Assembly: GCF_000092045.1 (NCBI RefSeq)
Contig: NC_007761.1
Span: forward strand, 3,227,001-3,291,000
Source: Rhizobium etli CFN 42
GTDB lineage: Bacteria; Pseudomonadota; Alphaproteobacteria; Rhizobiales; Rhizobiaceae
DNA: 64,000 nt
Direction: 5' to 3'
Shown: piece by piece, positions 34,738-43,885 of the stretch
Layout of the letters: every line of letters starts with the position of its first letter
Numbering within the stretch: the stretch's first letter is position 1
The notes under the pieces: generated by a model
Database searches by the model: none
What the model saw: the letters and a program-made list of their open reading frames with translations, nothing else
Told to the model about the DNA's origin: nothing
Made by a program: the position numbers and the translations under genes

Positions 34738-35313
34738 ATGAGAGGTTTTAAAGGCGGCATGTTCGGGGAAGCTTTTCGCATGGGCCGCAAATTCGCGGCA
34801 GGCGATCTGCAACTCGTGATCCTAGCCCTGCTCGCCGAGCAACCGCGCCACGGTTACGAGTTGATAAAGCTGCTGGAGGAACGCTCAGGCGGCTTCTATG
34901 TGCCGAGCCCCGGCGTCATCTATCCCGCCCTCACCTATCTCGAAGAAACCGGCCTTGCCGAGGTGGAGAACGAGGGCACCAAAAAGCTCTACCGCATCAC
35001 CGAGGCCGGCCGCCGCCGCGTCGAGGAAAACCGCGAGATGATCCTGCACACGCTCGCCAAGCTCGAACGCATCGGCGAGAAGATGGCCTATGTGAAGCGT
35101 GTTTTTGAAACCGACCGTCACGGCGCCGACGAGGGTGACGACGGCGACTTCATGCAGGACGGCGGCGATATCCGCGCTGCTCGCATGCTGCTGCGCTCGG
35201 CCCTTAGGATGCGTTATCCCTGGTCAAAACCCGAAGCCGCCCGCATCGCCGGGATATTGGAACGTGCCGCCACGGAAATTCTGCAGGGCGGCAGGCCGGA
35301 TACGCGGGGGTGA
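34738..35313 (+). CDS. PadR-family transcriptional regulator
   Basis: A 191-residue regulator. Residues about 22-100 are the PadR winged helix: LQLVILALLAEQPRHGYELIKLLEE, then PSPGVIYPALTYLEETGLAE and the wing KKLYRITEAGRRR. The C-terminal part is a helical dimerisation region of the Vir/PadR-2 length class. It likely represses the divergent MFS gene and itself. AGGAAGAAG is 6 bases ahead of the ATG. Confidence 0.9.
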   Translation: MRGFKGGMFGEAFRMGRKFAAGDLQLVILALLAEQPRHGYELIKLLEERSGGFYVPSPGVIYPALTYLEETGLAEVENEGTKKLYRITEAGRRRVEENREMILHTLAKLERIGEKMAYVKRVFETDRHGADEGDDGDFMQDGGDIRAARMLLRSALRMRYPWSKPEAARIAGILERAATEILQGGRPDTRG

Positions 35314-35499
35314 AGAGGGGGTGGTTTCCGACTTCGGCGCATTCGAGGTGCGCCCGACGGGTTTGGCGCCTCAGCATGAGGAGCGTCGGACGATCCCGCA
35401 GGAAGGGAAGAAGGCCCGGGGAGCCAACGAAGTCTTGCGGCTGAGCCATACGCCGCCCGTGCAGTTCGGTCTGTCCGTGTTAGCTCACCGGAGCAATAC

Positions 35500-37020
35500 T
35501 CAATCGATCTCGGTCAGAGGCGAGACTGCTGGTGCGTTCAGGACCGTTCCATCCACCGCGAAGTGCGATCCGTGGCATGGGCAGTCCCAGCACCGCTCCA
35601 GGGAGTTCCAGTGCACGTGGCAGCCGACATGCGTGCATGTGGCAGATCGCCTGTACAGCGTGCCATCGTCGCCGCGGAACGCTGCGATCTTGGTCATTCC
35701 TTCGCGGACGATAGCACCTTCTCCCGGTCGCAGCCGATCGACGGACTCGATTTCGCCGGGCGCGACATACTCGGCGAAATTTTTGATCATTGTCGCGTTC
35801 TCGGCAAGGTAATTGCCGACCGCGCTCACCGTCTTCCGGGACGGCTCGTAAAGTTCCCGCCAGGCACTATTGCCGCCGAGAATGACCTCGGAGATCAGGA
35901 GTGAGGCCACCACGCCATGGGTCATGCCCTCGCCGGAATCTCCGGTAACCACGAATAGCCGTTCGTTGCCGGGATTGCGGCCGATGAAGCCGGCATAGTC
36001 GATAGTCTCCATCACCTGCCCGGACCATCGATGGGTTTCGGCCCCGAGATCGGGCACCAGTCTTCTGCTCCAGGATGTCAAAGCGGCGAAGCGATCGTCG
36101 GCGTCGTCGGCGGTGCCAGTCTTGTGGTCCTCCCCACCGACGATGAGGAAATCGCTCTCGTCATCGCCGGGATGAAGGCGGACATAGTGGTAGGGGTCCT
36201 CGGTATCCCAGTAGAGACCATCCGGTACGATGCCGCGTGCAATCTCGAACGCCATTGCGTAGGTTCGATAGGGTGCCTGTTTCGTATGGAGTGCAACCCT
36301 ATCGTTGATGGGCGAGTTGGTCGCCACGATGGCCCACCTGGCGGTAACGGTGAGGCCGGAGTTCGTTCCCACGCGCACCCCGCCGTCGGTTTCCTCGACC
36401 TTATCGACGATCGTGTCGCTGTAGAGGGTGCCGCCGCGCGCCCGAATTCCGGTGGCCAGACCGCGAAGATATTTGAGCGGATGAAATGTCGCCTGATCCG
36501 GATACCGCAGGGCGGGCGTGTCCGCATGCCGGGCAAGCGGCAACCCCGAGACTTCCTCGACGGCAATGCCGATTTTGCGGCCCGCCTCGAGCTCACGCCG
36601 GAGATCGGCCGCCGCCTTTTCAGAGGCGAGAAAGAGAAAACCGTCGAGCCGACGAAAGTCGCACGAGATGCGTTCCGCGGTCTGGATGGCCTCGATGCGG
36701 TCGATCGCCGCAGAGTGGCTCTGGAAATAGAGCCGTGCCAGTTCCTCGCCGCGCAACCCGATGAGTTCCGAAAAGTAGTCGTCGCATACCGACGCAAGGT
36801 GTGCAGTTGTGCGGGCCGTCATGCCGCCGCCGATCCGGCCTCGGTCGAGGACTGCAACCTTTTGCCCCGCGGCAGCCAGCTCGTACGCGATCGACATGCC
36901 TGCAATTCCAGATCCGACCACCACGGCGTCGAAGTCTTCGTTGCGGCCGAGGGGCACTGCGTCGGGCACGACGTCGACGTCTGACCACAGAGACACGGTC
37001 CGTTCGTCGCTCGCATTCAT
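35500..37020 (-). CDS. FAD-dependent oxidoreductase with C-terminal Rieske domain
   Basis: A 506-residue fusion. Residues about 30-380 are a DAO-type FAD protein, starting with VVVGSGIAGMSIAYELA (GxGxxG) and ending with GDSGEGMTHG. Residues about 420-506 are a Rieske [2Fe-2S] domain with CTHVGCHVHW and CPCHGSHF, i.e. Cys-x-His and Cys-x2-His ligands. The pairing suggests electron flow from FAD to the iron-sulfur cluster; such genes are widespread but the substrate is unknown. No signal peptide is seen. It stands alone between the PadR gene and map. Confidence 0.9.
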   Translation of the reverse strand: MNASDERTVSLWSDVDVVPDAVPLGRNEDFDAVVVGSGIAGMSIAYELAAAGQKVAVLDRGRIGGGMTARTTAHLASVCDDYFSELIGLRGEELARLYFQSHSAAIDRIEAIQTAERISCDFRRLDGFLFLASEKAAADLRRELEAGRKIGIAVEEVSGLPLARHADTPALRYPDQATFHPLKYLRGLATGIRARGGTLYSDTIVDKVEETDGGVRVGTNSGLTVTARWAIVATNSPINDRVALHTKQAPYRTYAMAFEIARGIVPDGLYWDTEDPYHYVRLHPGDDESDFLIVGGEDHKTGTADDADDRFAALTSWSRRLVPDLGAETHRWSGQVMETIDYAGFIGRNPGNERLFVVTGDSGEGMTHGVVASLLISEVILGGNSAWRELYEPSRKTVSAVGNYLAENATMIKNFAEYVAPGEIESVDRLRPGEGAIVREGMTKIAAFRGDDGTLYRRSATCTHVGCHVHWNSLERCWDCPCHGSHFAVDGTVLNAPAVSPLTEID

Positions 37021-37319
37021 GGCGGAGTTTCTCCTAGTCCTATCCGCGGTAAATGGGCGGATGAACCGAATGTTCCGGGCGGACCTCAGACCCGTCAGGA
37101 GCCAAGCACTCCATTGCTATTTTAGAATGCCATAATATACAGTTGAGAGTTGTTGTCATTGACGTAATCTAGGTGCGCGAGCCGAATAGGTCGGCGGCGT
37201 GGAGGGAATTCTATAGCTCTGCGCTCCCAGGGCACCCCAGTTCATTTCCGAAAAAGGCAAGCTTACCGAGTCCTTGAAGTCGCTTTAACCGGGTCCATCC
37301 ATGACGACAGGGTGGTCTG
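37021..37319. other. 299-base intergenic region upstream of the FAD/Rieske gene
   Basis: Lies upstream of the FAD/Rieske gene and downstream of map. It includes an AT-rich stretch near 37120-37160 that could hold the FAD/Rieske promoter. No gene, repeat or hairpin with a T-run was recognised. Confidence 0.4.
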
Positions 37320-38078
37320 CTACGCCCGACCGTCCGGCAAGGTCAAAATCACCGGTCCGTTGCGCGTCGCGACCACCGTGTGCTCATACTGCACGGTCGG
37401 CGCCTTCGGATCGGCATAGAGCGTCCAGGCATCGTCGCCGCCTTCGGCCCAGGTGGCGCCAAGCGACAGGAAGGGCTCGACCGTGAAGACGAGGCCATCC
37501 GCCATGATGCGTTTTTCCGAAGGATCCGGCCAGGTCGAGAGTTCGGCGGGTTCCTCGTGGAGCGAACGGCCGACGCCGTGGCTCGCCAGATTGGCGACCA
37601 GCGTATAACGGTTCTTCTGGGCAAAGGCGCCGACGGCGCTGCCAATCTTCGAGAGCGGCTCGCCCGCTTTCACCTGATTGAGCCCCACCCAGAGTGCGCG
37701 CTTGCCATCGCGGCAGAGCCGGTCGATCTTCGGCTTGACCGGCGGCACTGCGAAGGAGGCGCCGGTATCGGCGAAGAAACCGTCTTTCTCGGCCGAGACG
37801 TCGATATTGATGAGATCGCCGCCGCAGATGACGCGCGCACTGGGAATGCCATGGGCGATTTCCTCGTTGACGCTGATGCAGGTCGCACCTGGAAACTGGT
37901 AGCAAAACTCCGGCGCCGAGCGCGCGCCCGAATCCTCGAGCACTTTGCGGCCGATCTGATCGAGCTCGAGTGTCGTCATGCCCGGCTCCATCGCCGCTGC
38001 CATCACCTGGATGGCGTTGGCGCAGATGCGGCCGATCTCCTTGAGCTTTGTCAGTTCGTCGTCGTTTACGATAACCAT
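37320..38078 (-). CDS. map: Methionine aminopeptidase, type I
   Basis: Removes the initiator Met from nascent proteins. 252 residues, type Ia length. Metal ligands are in place: NIDVSAEKDGFFADTG gives the two Asp, SHGVGRSLHEEP the His, FTVEPFLS the first Glu and QYEHTVV the last Glu. The usual GHGIG is SHGVG here, a mild change before the His. Such variation and the lack of a clear housekeeping neighbour suggest it may be a second map gene of the genome. The start is the ATG at 38078; an upstream frame to 38120 overlaps the next gene region. Confidence 0.92.
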   Translation of the reverse strand: MVIVNDDELTKLKEIGRICANAIQVMAAAMEPGMTTLELDQIGRKVLEDSGARSAPEFCYQFPGATCISVNEEIAHGIPSARVICGGDLINIDVSAEKDGFFADTGASFAVPPVKPKIDRLCRDGKRALWVGLNQVKAGEPLSKIGSAVGAFAQKNRYTLVANLASHGVGRSLHEEPAELSTWPDPSEKRIMADGLVFTVEPFLSLGATWAEGGDDAWTLYADPKAPTVQYEHTVVATRNGPVILTLPDGRA

Positions 38079-38116
38079 TCGTCCGTTCCGGCCTGCGCAG
38101 GGCGGCCGCGGCCACC

Positions 38117-39178
38117 TCAAGCTGAGGCTTTCGCCCCTTCGCTCTTTTCAGTCAATGCCTTTCTGACGATCGGCGCCACTTTCGTCCCGTAGAGCTCGAT
38201 GCCGCGCATGATCTGATCATGCGGCATCAGGCCGATTGCCATTTGCAGCAGGAAGCGGTCGTTCTTGAACAATGCCTGTTGGGCGATGATCTTTTCGGCG
38301 ACCGCCTCCGGATCACCGACGAAGAGCGCGCCGTTCGGTCCGCGCGACAGGTCGAATTGTGCCCGGCTCGTCGGCCCCCAGCCGCGCTCGCGGCCGATGC
38401 GGTTCATCACCTCGGCCTGAGGCCCGTAGAACTGGTCGGCGGCCATTTCGGTCGTATCGGCGATGAAGCCATGGACATTGATGCTGGTCTTCAGTTTCGA
38501 CTGGTCCTGCCCAGCCCGGCGTGCCGCTTCGCGATAGAGCTCGAACAGCGGCGCGAAACGGCGCGGCTCGCCACCGATGATCGCCAGCGCCACCGGCAGA
38601 CCCAGCGCGCCGGCGCGGGCCAGCGATTGCGGTGTGCCGCCGACGGCGACCCAGAGCGGCAGCGGATCCTGCAGCGGGCGGGGATAAACGCCTCGGCCGC
38701 GGATCGGCGCTCGAAGCTCGCCGCTCCAGTCGACCGTCTCGCCATCGCGCAGCGCCAGCAGAAGATCGAGCTTCTCCTCAAATAGCTGGTCGTAGTCTTC
38801 GAGCTTGTAGCCGAACAGCGGAAAGGACTCGATGAAGGAGCCGCGCCCGGCCATGATTTCGGCCCGGCCATTGGAAATCAGGTCGAGCGTCGCAAACTGC
38901 TGGAAGACACGCACCGGATCGTCGGAAGACAGCACCGTGACGGCGCTCGTCAGCCGAATATTGCTGGTCTTGACGGCCGCCGCCGCCAACGCTACGGCGG
39001 GAGCCGACGCCGCATAGTCCGGCCGGTGGTGCTCGCCCAGTCCGAAGACATCGAGCCCCACCTGATCGGCGAGCTCGATCTCCTCGATCAGATGCTTCAG
39101 CCGCTCGGCCCCCTCCGCTCCCTTGCTGCGGGAAGGGTTAGGATTGACGTCCGCAAAGGTGTAAAGGCCAAGTTCCAT
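38117..39178 (-). CDS. LLM-class flavin-dependent oxidoreductase
   Basis: A 353-residue bacterial-luciferase-like monooxygenase with a TIM-barrel. It starts [15 protein letters not shown], has [22 protein letters not shown] (active-site His region), and a later [14 protein letters not shown] segment that is common in the uncharacterised LLM subgroup. Likely uses FMNH2 from a separate reductase to oxidise an unknown substrate. It ends 38 bases before map on the same strand, so map may be cotranscribed. GGGG lies ahead of the ATG. Confidence 0.85.
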   Translation of the reverse strand: MELGLYTFADVNPNPSRSKGAEGAERLKHLIEEIELADQVGLDVFGLGEHHRPDYAASAPAVALAAAAVKTSNIRLTSAVTVLSSDDPVRVFQQFATLDLISNGRAEIMAGRGSFIESFPLFGYKLEDYDQLFEEKLDLLLALRDGETVDWSGELRAPIRGRGVYPRPLQDPLPLWVAVGGTPQSLARAGALGLPVALAIIGGEPRRFAPLFELYREAARRAGQDQSKLKTSINVHGFIADTTEMAADQFYGPQAEVMNRIGRERGWGPTSRAQFDLSRGPNGALFVGDPEAVAEKIIAQQALFKNDRFLLQMAIGLMPHDQIMRGIELYGTKVAPIVRKALTEKSEGAKASA

Positions 39179-39346
39179 TGTCGCACCCCATTGAATTCAA
39201 CTGGAGATAAGGACCGGCGGCAGGGAACGCAAATACAAACTCTGGAAGGGAATGTTCGAGAATTTCGATAGCAGTTGGATGGTTCGACGATGTCGCTCAA
39301 CCTTGGCCGGCAGCCCGAGAGGAGTCTTCGCGCCGTAGACACGGCG

Positions 39347-39383
39347 CTGCTGGATTCCTGTGCCTGTGACAGGAATCCAGCAG
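39347..39383. repeat. 15-base perfect palindrome next to the GIY-YIG remnant
   Basis: CTGCTGGATTCCTGT at 39347-39361 and its exact complement at 39369-39383 flank a 7-base loop. It lies about 30 bases beyond the 3' end of the recognisable GIY-YIG sequence. I recall similar GGATTCCTGT palindromes beside small GIY-YIG genes in other rhizobial genomes. Confidence 0.65.
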
Positions 39384-39409
39384 TGGGTCCGCGCGACGAG
39401 AGACTCTTC

Positions 39410-39692
39410 ACAGGCCCAGTGAAACGAAATATCCTCCCACTCAGGATTTTCCCGATCGATCAGATTGAGCTTCCACCGTCGCGCCATTTCTTGATCGTCT
39501 TCTTCCGTGTGATCGCCGTCGTCAGCAAATCTGCTCCTCGAACCAGACCAGCGTCTTGACGCCATACTTCGACGTAAAGCCTGGCGTCAGTTCATTCTGG
39601 CGCTCGTATAGACACCCGGCAAGATCTCGCGTCACACCGGTATAGAGCGTGCCGTTGCGTGCAGATGCGAGAATGTAGACGTACCCTTTCAT
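39410..39692 (-). pseudogene. Decayed GIY-YIG endonuclease gene
   Basis: The first 55 or so codons from ATG 39692 read as a standard small GIY-YIG (UPF0213-like) protein: MKGYVYILASARNGTLYTGV and then TPGFTSKYGVKTLVWFEE. That frame stops at a TGA. The next family segment (TTAITRKKTIKKW) is in a second frame, and the following one (RRWKLNLIDRENPEWED) in a third. At least two indels therefore break the gene. GIY-YIG proteins of this type cut DNA and are often associated with mobile or repeated DNA. The remaining part of the 700-base gap shows no other gene. Confidence 0.78.
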
Positions 39693-39882
39693 GTCAGCAG
39701 ATTGGCACAGCGCAGCATGAGAAGCATAGGGCAAAATCTCCCAATACCGACGCGCCTAATCACCAATTCGAATCTGAATTCAACAACTTCCAAGCCTCAG
39801 CGGAATCATCCTCCAAACCACCTCATACCGCACTCGAAGTATCAGGACGGCGCGCCGTATCGCACCGTCCCTGCCGACCAAT

Positions 39883-40350
39883 TCACATCTTCGCCAGCAG
39901 TTCCGCGAGCTGGTCGGCGGCCTTGCCCCATCCTTCATGGAAACCCATCTTCTCATGCGCTTCCTTGTCCTCGGCACGCCAGTGCAGCGCCTTGGCCGTA
40001 TATTTCGTCCGGCCGTTGCCGAGCTCCTCAAGCAGGATGACGCCGGTGAAGAACGGTTTTTCGGAAGGCACCCAGGCCTCGCTATAAGCATCGGTGAAGA
40101 CGAGCTTCTCGTTCTCGACGACTTGGAGATAGACACCGCGGTTTGGATAGCGATTGCCTTCGGGATCCTGCATCACGACGACGCTGGAGCCGCCGGGGCG
40201 GACGTCGAGCGTCGCTTCGGCCACGCCCCAGGGGCGCGGTACGAACCACTGCTTCAGAAGCTCGGGATCGGTCCACGCCTTGTAGATCTTCTCGCGCGGG
40301 GCGTCGAATTCGCGGACGAGGACGAGTTCATGCGGCGTGCTGGCAATCAT
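39883..40350 (-). CDS. AHSA1/SRPBCC-domain protein
   Basis: A 155-residue START-like fold protein. The opening LVLVREFDAPREKIYKAWTDPELLKQWF and the closing GFHEGWGKAADQLAELL are standard for AHSA1-domain proteins. Such genes are often found with ECF42-type sigma factors and DGPF proteins, as here. A promoter of the same form as that before the DGPF-sigma operon (TGTCGG-N17-CGTC) lies 54-80 bases upstream, so it is probably a direct target of the sigma factor. GAGAGG precedes the ATG. Ligand unknown. Confidence 0.85.
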   Translation of the reverse strand: MIASTPHELVLVREFDAPREKIYKAWTDPELLKQWFVPRPWGVAEATLDVRPGGSSVVVMQDPEGNRYPNRGVYLQVVENEKLVFTDAYSEAWVPSEKPFFTGVILLEELGNGRTKYTAKALHWRAEDKEAHEKMGFHEGWGKAADQLAELLAKM

Positions 40351-40403
40351 TTCAACACCTCTCCATTTGAGTGAAAGCCTGTTTCGTATCAGGTTGTTGC
40401 TAG

Positions 40404-40430
40404 GACGTACCGGACTTCGCCGCTCCGACA
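40404..40430 (-). promoter_or_regulatory. Putative ECF42 promoter of the AHSA1 gene
   Basis: Read on the minus strand: TGTCGG, 17 bases, CGTC. The same two blocks with the same 17-base spacing precede the DGPF gene. ECF42-group promoters are reported, as I recall, to have TGTCGA-like -35 and CGTC-like -10 elements. Confidence 0.6.
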
Positions 40431-40440
40431 GCGCGCCGAA

Positions 40441-41700
40441 TTATTTTACGGCCGCCTGCCCGGCCTCTTGCTGCATCTTGTCGATCTGTCGGCGGATATG
40501 AGCCGCCTCCGCCGCCGAATGGGCAAGCGCAATGGCGCGATCAAAGGCTTCGCGAGCCTGACCGTGGCGGCCGAGTTGCTTCAAGAGATTGCCACGCAGC
40601 CCATGATAATAGAAATAACCGTCGAGTTTCTCGCCGAGCGGATCGACGAGATCGAGCGCGGCCTCAGGCCCATGCAATTTGGAAATAACCACCGCCCTGT
40701 TGAGCGTGATGACAGGGGATGGCTGAATGCGTTCCAGCGCGCGATAGAGCAGATCGATCTCGACCCAGTCGGTATCTTCAGCCCGCTTTGCCCGGGAATG
40801 AACGGCGGCGATCGCCGCCTGCAGCTGATAAGGTCCGGGTTGCCGATGGCGCAGAGCCTTGTCGAGCAGCGCTAAGGCCTCGTTGATGAACAGCTGGTTC
40901 CACAGCGATCGGTCCTGATCCTCGAGCAGCACGATCTCGTCTTCGGCGCTGAACCGCGCCGGCCGGCGAGAGATTTGCAGAAGCATCAGCGCGAGCAGTC
41001 CCATCAGTTCGGGCTCGGCGGGAAAGATCCGCAGCATCAGCCGCGCGAGCCGGATCGCCTCGTCGCTGAAGGCTGCCGCCTCATGTCTGGGGTCGGCCTG
41101 ACTGTAGCCCTCGTTGAAGATCAGATAGATCATGGTACTGACGATCGAAAGCCGCTCCGCCCGCTCCTCGGAGCTCGGTGTCTCGAAAGGCACGCCCGCC
41201 TTGGCGACGCGCGCCTTGGCCCGGGTGATGCGCTGCTCCATGGCGCTTTCGGATACCAGGAAAGCGCGGGCGATCTGCGGTACCGAAAGCCCGGAAACGA
41301 TGCGCAATGCCAGCGCGATCTGTTGGGTCGCTGGCAGGTCGGGATGGCAGCAGATGAAGAGAAGCCGCAGGATATCGTCGCGATAGTGGGAATCGTCCAG
41401 CCGCTCGGCAATATCGCTTTCGGCATCCTCGGTATCGGAAATCGTGTCCTCATCCGGGAGCGCCTGGAGCTTTGAGCGCTTGCGCACCGCATCGATGCCG
41501 CTGTTCCGGCCGACGAAGATCAGCCAGGCGGTCGGATCGCGCGGCGGCCCTTTCTCCGGCCATGTCCGGATCGCCCTCAGGCATGCCTCCTGGAACGCCT
41601 CCTCCGCGGTGTCGAGATCGCGAAAATAGCGAAGCAGCGCACCGAGCGCCTTTGGGCGGGCAGAGGCAAGCGCGAGGTCGATCCAGGCAATGTCGGTCAT
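40441..41700 (-). CDS. ECF42-type RNA polymerase sigma factor
   Basis: A 419-residue sigma factor, much longer than a basic ECF. Region 2 covers residues about 8-80 (DTAEEAFQEACLRAIRTWPEKGPPRDPTAWL split here as AEEAFQEACL and PTAWLI), region 4 about 110-170 (RIVSGLSVPQIARAFLV), and a C-terminal helical DUF6596/TPR-like extension of about 230 residues follows. This layout and the overlapping DGPF gene define group ECF42, where the extension rather than an anti-sigma factor controls activity. It overlaps the DGPF gene in ATGA. The group is linked to stress or secondary metabolism. Confidence 0.92.
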   Translation of the reverse strand: MTDIAWIDLALASARPKALGALLRYFRDLDTAEEAFQEACLRAIRTWPEKGPPRDPTAWLIFVGRNSGIDAVRKRSKLQALPDEDTISDTEDAESDIAERLDDSHYRDDILRLLFICCHPDLPATQQIALALRIVSGLSVPQIARAFLVSESAMEQRITRAKARVAKAGVPFETPSSEERAERLSIVSTMIYLIFNEGYSQADPRHEAAAFSDEAIRLARLMLRIFPAEPELMGLLALMLLQISRRPARFSAEDEIVLLEDQDRSLWNQLFINEALALLDKALRHRQPGPYQLQAAIAAVHSRAKRAEDTDWVEIDLLYRALERIQPSPVITLNRAVVISKLHGPEAALDLVDPLGEKLDGYFYYHGLRGNLLKQLGRHGQAREAFDRAIALAHSAAEAAHIRRQIDKMQQEAGQAAVK

Positions 41701-42071
41701 GATGCAGCATCTCCCGGCCTGAACACGTAGAACGGCCGAATTTCGTAAGAGGTGGAACCCGGATTGACGGACGAGAGCTGCTTCGAAAAGGCGACCGCCT
41801 CGTCGAGCGTATCGAAATCAACCACGTAGAAGCCGAGAAGCGCCTCTTTCGTTTCCGCGAAAGGACCGTCGATGACGAGGGCCTCGTCCCTGCCCTTGCG
41901 CACGGTCGTCGCCGCGGTCGTCGGCATCAGCCGGCCGACCGGGCCGAGCTTGCCGGCTTTGGCAAGCGGCTCCTGCACGGCGTAGAGCTTCTCCATGACG
42001 GCAGCCTCCTCCTCCTTGGTCCAGGCGAAGACGGTTTCCTCATGGGCATAACAAAGGATCGCGTAAAGCAT
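41697..42071 (-). CDS. DGPF / YCII-domain protein
   Basis: A 124-residue ferredoxin-like-fold protein with the hallmark VIDGPFAETKE near residues 71-81 and YVVDFDTLDEAV later. DGPF proteins accompany ECF42 sigma factors and are usually under their control; their biochemical role is unknown. Its stop overlaps the sigma start (ATGA). GAGGAGTG precedes the ATG, and a TGTCGG-N17-CGTC promoter begins just upstream, giving a very short leader. Confidence 0.9.
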   Translation of the reverse strand: MLYAILCYAHEETVFAWTKEEEAAVMEKLYAVQEPLAKAGKLGPVGRLMPTTAATTVRKGRDEALVIDGPFAETKEALLGFYVVDFDTLDEAVAFSKQLSSVNPGSTSYEIRPFYVFRPGDAAS

Positions 42072-42093
42072 CGGTCACTCCTCTATTCCGAAT

Positions 42094-42120
42094 GACGAAG
42101 GAGTAACCGCTTAGCCGACA
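42094..42120 (-). promoter_or_regulatory. Putative ECF42 promoter of the DGPF-sigma operon
   Basis: Read on the minus strand: TGTCGG, 17 bases, CGTC, ending 23 bases before the DGPF start codon. Same architecture as the promoter before the AHSA1 gene, which suggests positive autoregulation. Confidence 0.6.
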
Positions 42121-42234
42121 GGTCGCATCAAAAAATTGTTGGTGCGGTATCGGTGATCTTCCGGAGCACAGCAGCCTCGCGGCTGAAGGAGCTGCCGGAC
42201 GCGGCGCGGCAGTCCGTTTTCACCTTTGACTTCT

Positions 42235-43728
42235 TCACCCCTCGCTCAGGGTCCGCCGGACCGCACTCCGCCAGCCTTTGAGTTTTGCCGCCCGCACCTT
42301 CTCATCCATATCGGGCTCAAACCGCCGGTCCCGTTTCCACGTCGTGGAAAAATCTTCCTTGTCCGGCCAGACCCCTGCCCGACTCCCGGCGAGCCAGGCC
42401 GCACCCAGCGCCGTCGTCTCCAGGATCATGGGGCGGTCGACCGGGGCGTCGAGCAGGTCGGCGAGCCGCTGCATCGTCCAGTCGGAAGCGACCATGCCGC
42501 CATCGACACGCAGGACAGTGTCGTCGCCGCTATTCTTCCAATCCTTCTGCATCGCGTCGAGCAGATCGCGGGTCTGAAAACAGACGGCCTCGAGCGCGGC
42601 CCGCGAGAGCTCTGCCGGGCCGGTGTTGCGCGTCAGCCCGAAGATGGCGCCACGCGCCTTGGCATCCCAATGCGGTGCACCGAGGCCGGTGAAGGCGGGC
42701 ACGAGGTAGACCTCCTGTGTCGGATCTGCCCGCTCGGCAAGTGCATTGGTCTCGGCGGCGCTGCCGATGATCCCTACTCCATCCCGCAGCCATTGCACCG
42801 CAGCACCTGCGATGAAGATCGATCCCTCGAGCGCATACGTCGTCTCACCGTCCAAGCGATAGGCGATGGTTGTCAGCAGTCGGTTTTTTGAACGCACCAT
42901 GTCGGCGCCGGTGTTGAGCAGCGCGAAGCAGCCGGTGCCGTAAGTCGATTTCAGCATGCCCGGGGCAAAACATGCTTGACCGATGGTTGCCGCCTGCTGG
43001 TCGCCGGCAACCCCGAGGATCGGGATCGCAGCGCCGAAAATCTCAGGATCGACCGTGCCGAAATCGGCGGCGCAATCCCTGACCTCCGGCAGCATGGCGG
43101 CCGGCACTCTCAGAATGTCGAGCAAATCCTCGTCCCAGGCGTTTTCGGCAATGTTGTACATCAGCGTGCGCGACGCATTTGTGGCGTCGGTGACGAAGCT
43201 CTTGCCGCCGGTCAGCCGCCAGATGAGAAAGGTGTCGATCGTACCGAAGCAGAGGTCACCCCTGGCGGCACGCGTCCGGGCGCCCTTGACGTTGGCGAGC
43301 ATCCAAGAAAGCTTCGTACCGGAAAAATAGGGATCGAGGATCAGGCCGGTCTTCTTGGTGAACAGCCGTTCGAGATCCTGCCGTTTCAGATTGTCGCAAT
43401 AGCTTGCGGTGCGTCGGTCCTGCCAGACGATGGCATTCTGGATCGGCCGACCCGTCTCCCGCTCCCAGACGACCACCGTCTCGCGCTGGTTGGTGATGCC
43501 GAGCGCGGCAATATCCTTGGCCGCAACTTCCGCATCGCGCGGCGCCATCTGGACCGTGGAGACGACCGAATCCCAGATTTCCTCTGGATCGTGTTCGACC
43601 CAGCCCGAGCGAGGATAGATCTGCGTGAATTCCTTCTGGCCCTTGCCGGCGACGTGCATGTCGCCATCGAAAACGATCGCCCGCGTCGACGTCGTTCCCT
43701 GATCGATCGCCAGAACATATCCGCTCAT
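42235..43728 (-). CDS. glpK: Glycerol kinase
   Basis: Phosphorylates glycerol to glycerol-3-phosphate. 497 residues, the typical length. FGGY-family motifs: [17 protein letters not shown] at the N-terminus, [26 protein letters not shown] in the ATP domain, and [14 protein letters not shown]. The ATG at 43728 has GGGAGGA 6 bases upstream; a frame to 43746 is rejected. It stands alone, with no glycerol transporter or dehydrogenase nearby in the window. It is divergent from bdhA across 157 bases. Confidence 0.95.
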   Translation of the reverse strand: MSGYVLAIDQGTTSTRAIVFDGDMHVAGKGQKEFTQIYPRSGWVEHDPEEIWDSVVSTVQMAPRDAEVAAKDIAALGITNQRETVVVWERETGRPIQNAIVWQDRRTASYCDNLKRQDLERLFTKKTGLILDPYFSGTKLSWMLANVKGARTRAARGDLCFGTIDTFLIWRLTGGKSFVTDATNASRTLMYNIAENAWDEDLLDILRVPAAMLPEVRDCAADFGTVDPEIFGAAIPILGVAGDQQAATIGQACFAPGMLKSTYGTGCFALLNTGADMVRSKNRLLTTIAYRLDGETTYALEGSIFIAGAAVQWLRDGVGIIGSAAETNALAERADPTQEVYLVPAFTGLGAPHWDAKARGAIFGLTRNTGPAELSRAALEAVCFQTRDLLDAMQKDWKNSGDDTVLRVDGGMVASDWTMQRLADLLDAPVDRPMILETTALGAAWLAGSRAGVWPDKEDFSTTWKRDRRFEPDMDEKVRAAKLKGWRSAVRRTLSEG

Positions 43729-43885
43729 AAAATCCTCCCGAAGCATGTCGATTATCGTGACAAATCAATAGGACACGGACGCGGGCGAGAAAAGCGAATA
43801 AAGCGGAATTGCCAGCCTGCCGGCTTGGGCATAACCTCGCCCGATAACGTTGCAACGCAGCATCGCGATCTCAGGAGAGAACAGC

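Noticed and set aside
39693..39882. Possible further gene between the GIY-YIG remnant and the AHSA1 stop
   Set aside because: 190 bases with no frame having a start, ribosome site or conserved motif; nothing supportable.
39659..40087. A 142-codon plus-strand frame between the GIY-YIG remnant and the AHSA1 gene
   Set aside because: It is antisense to both neighbours, has no ribosome site and no recognisable domain.
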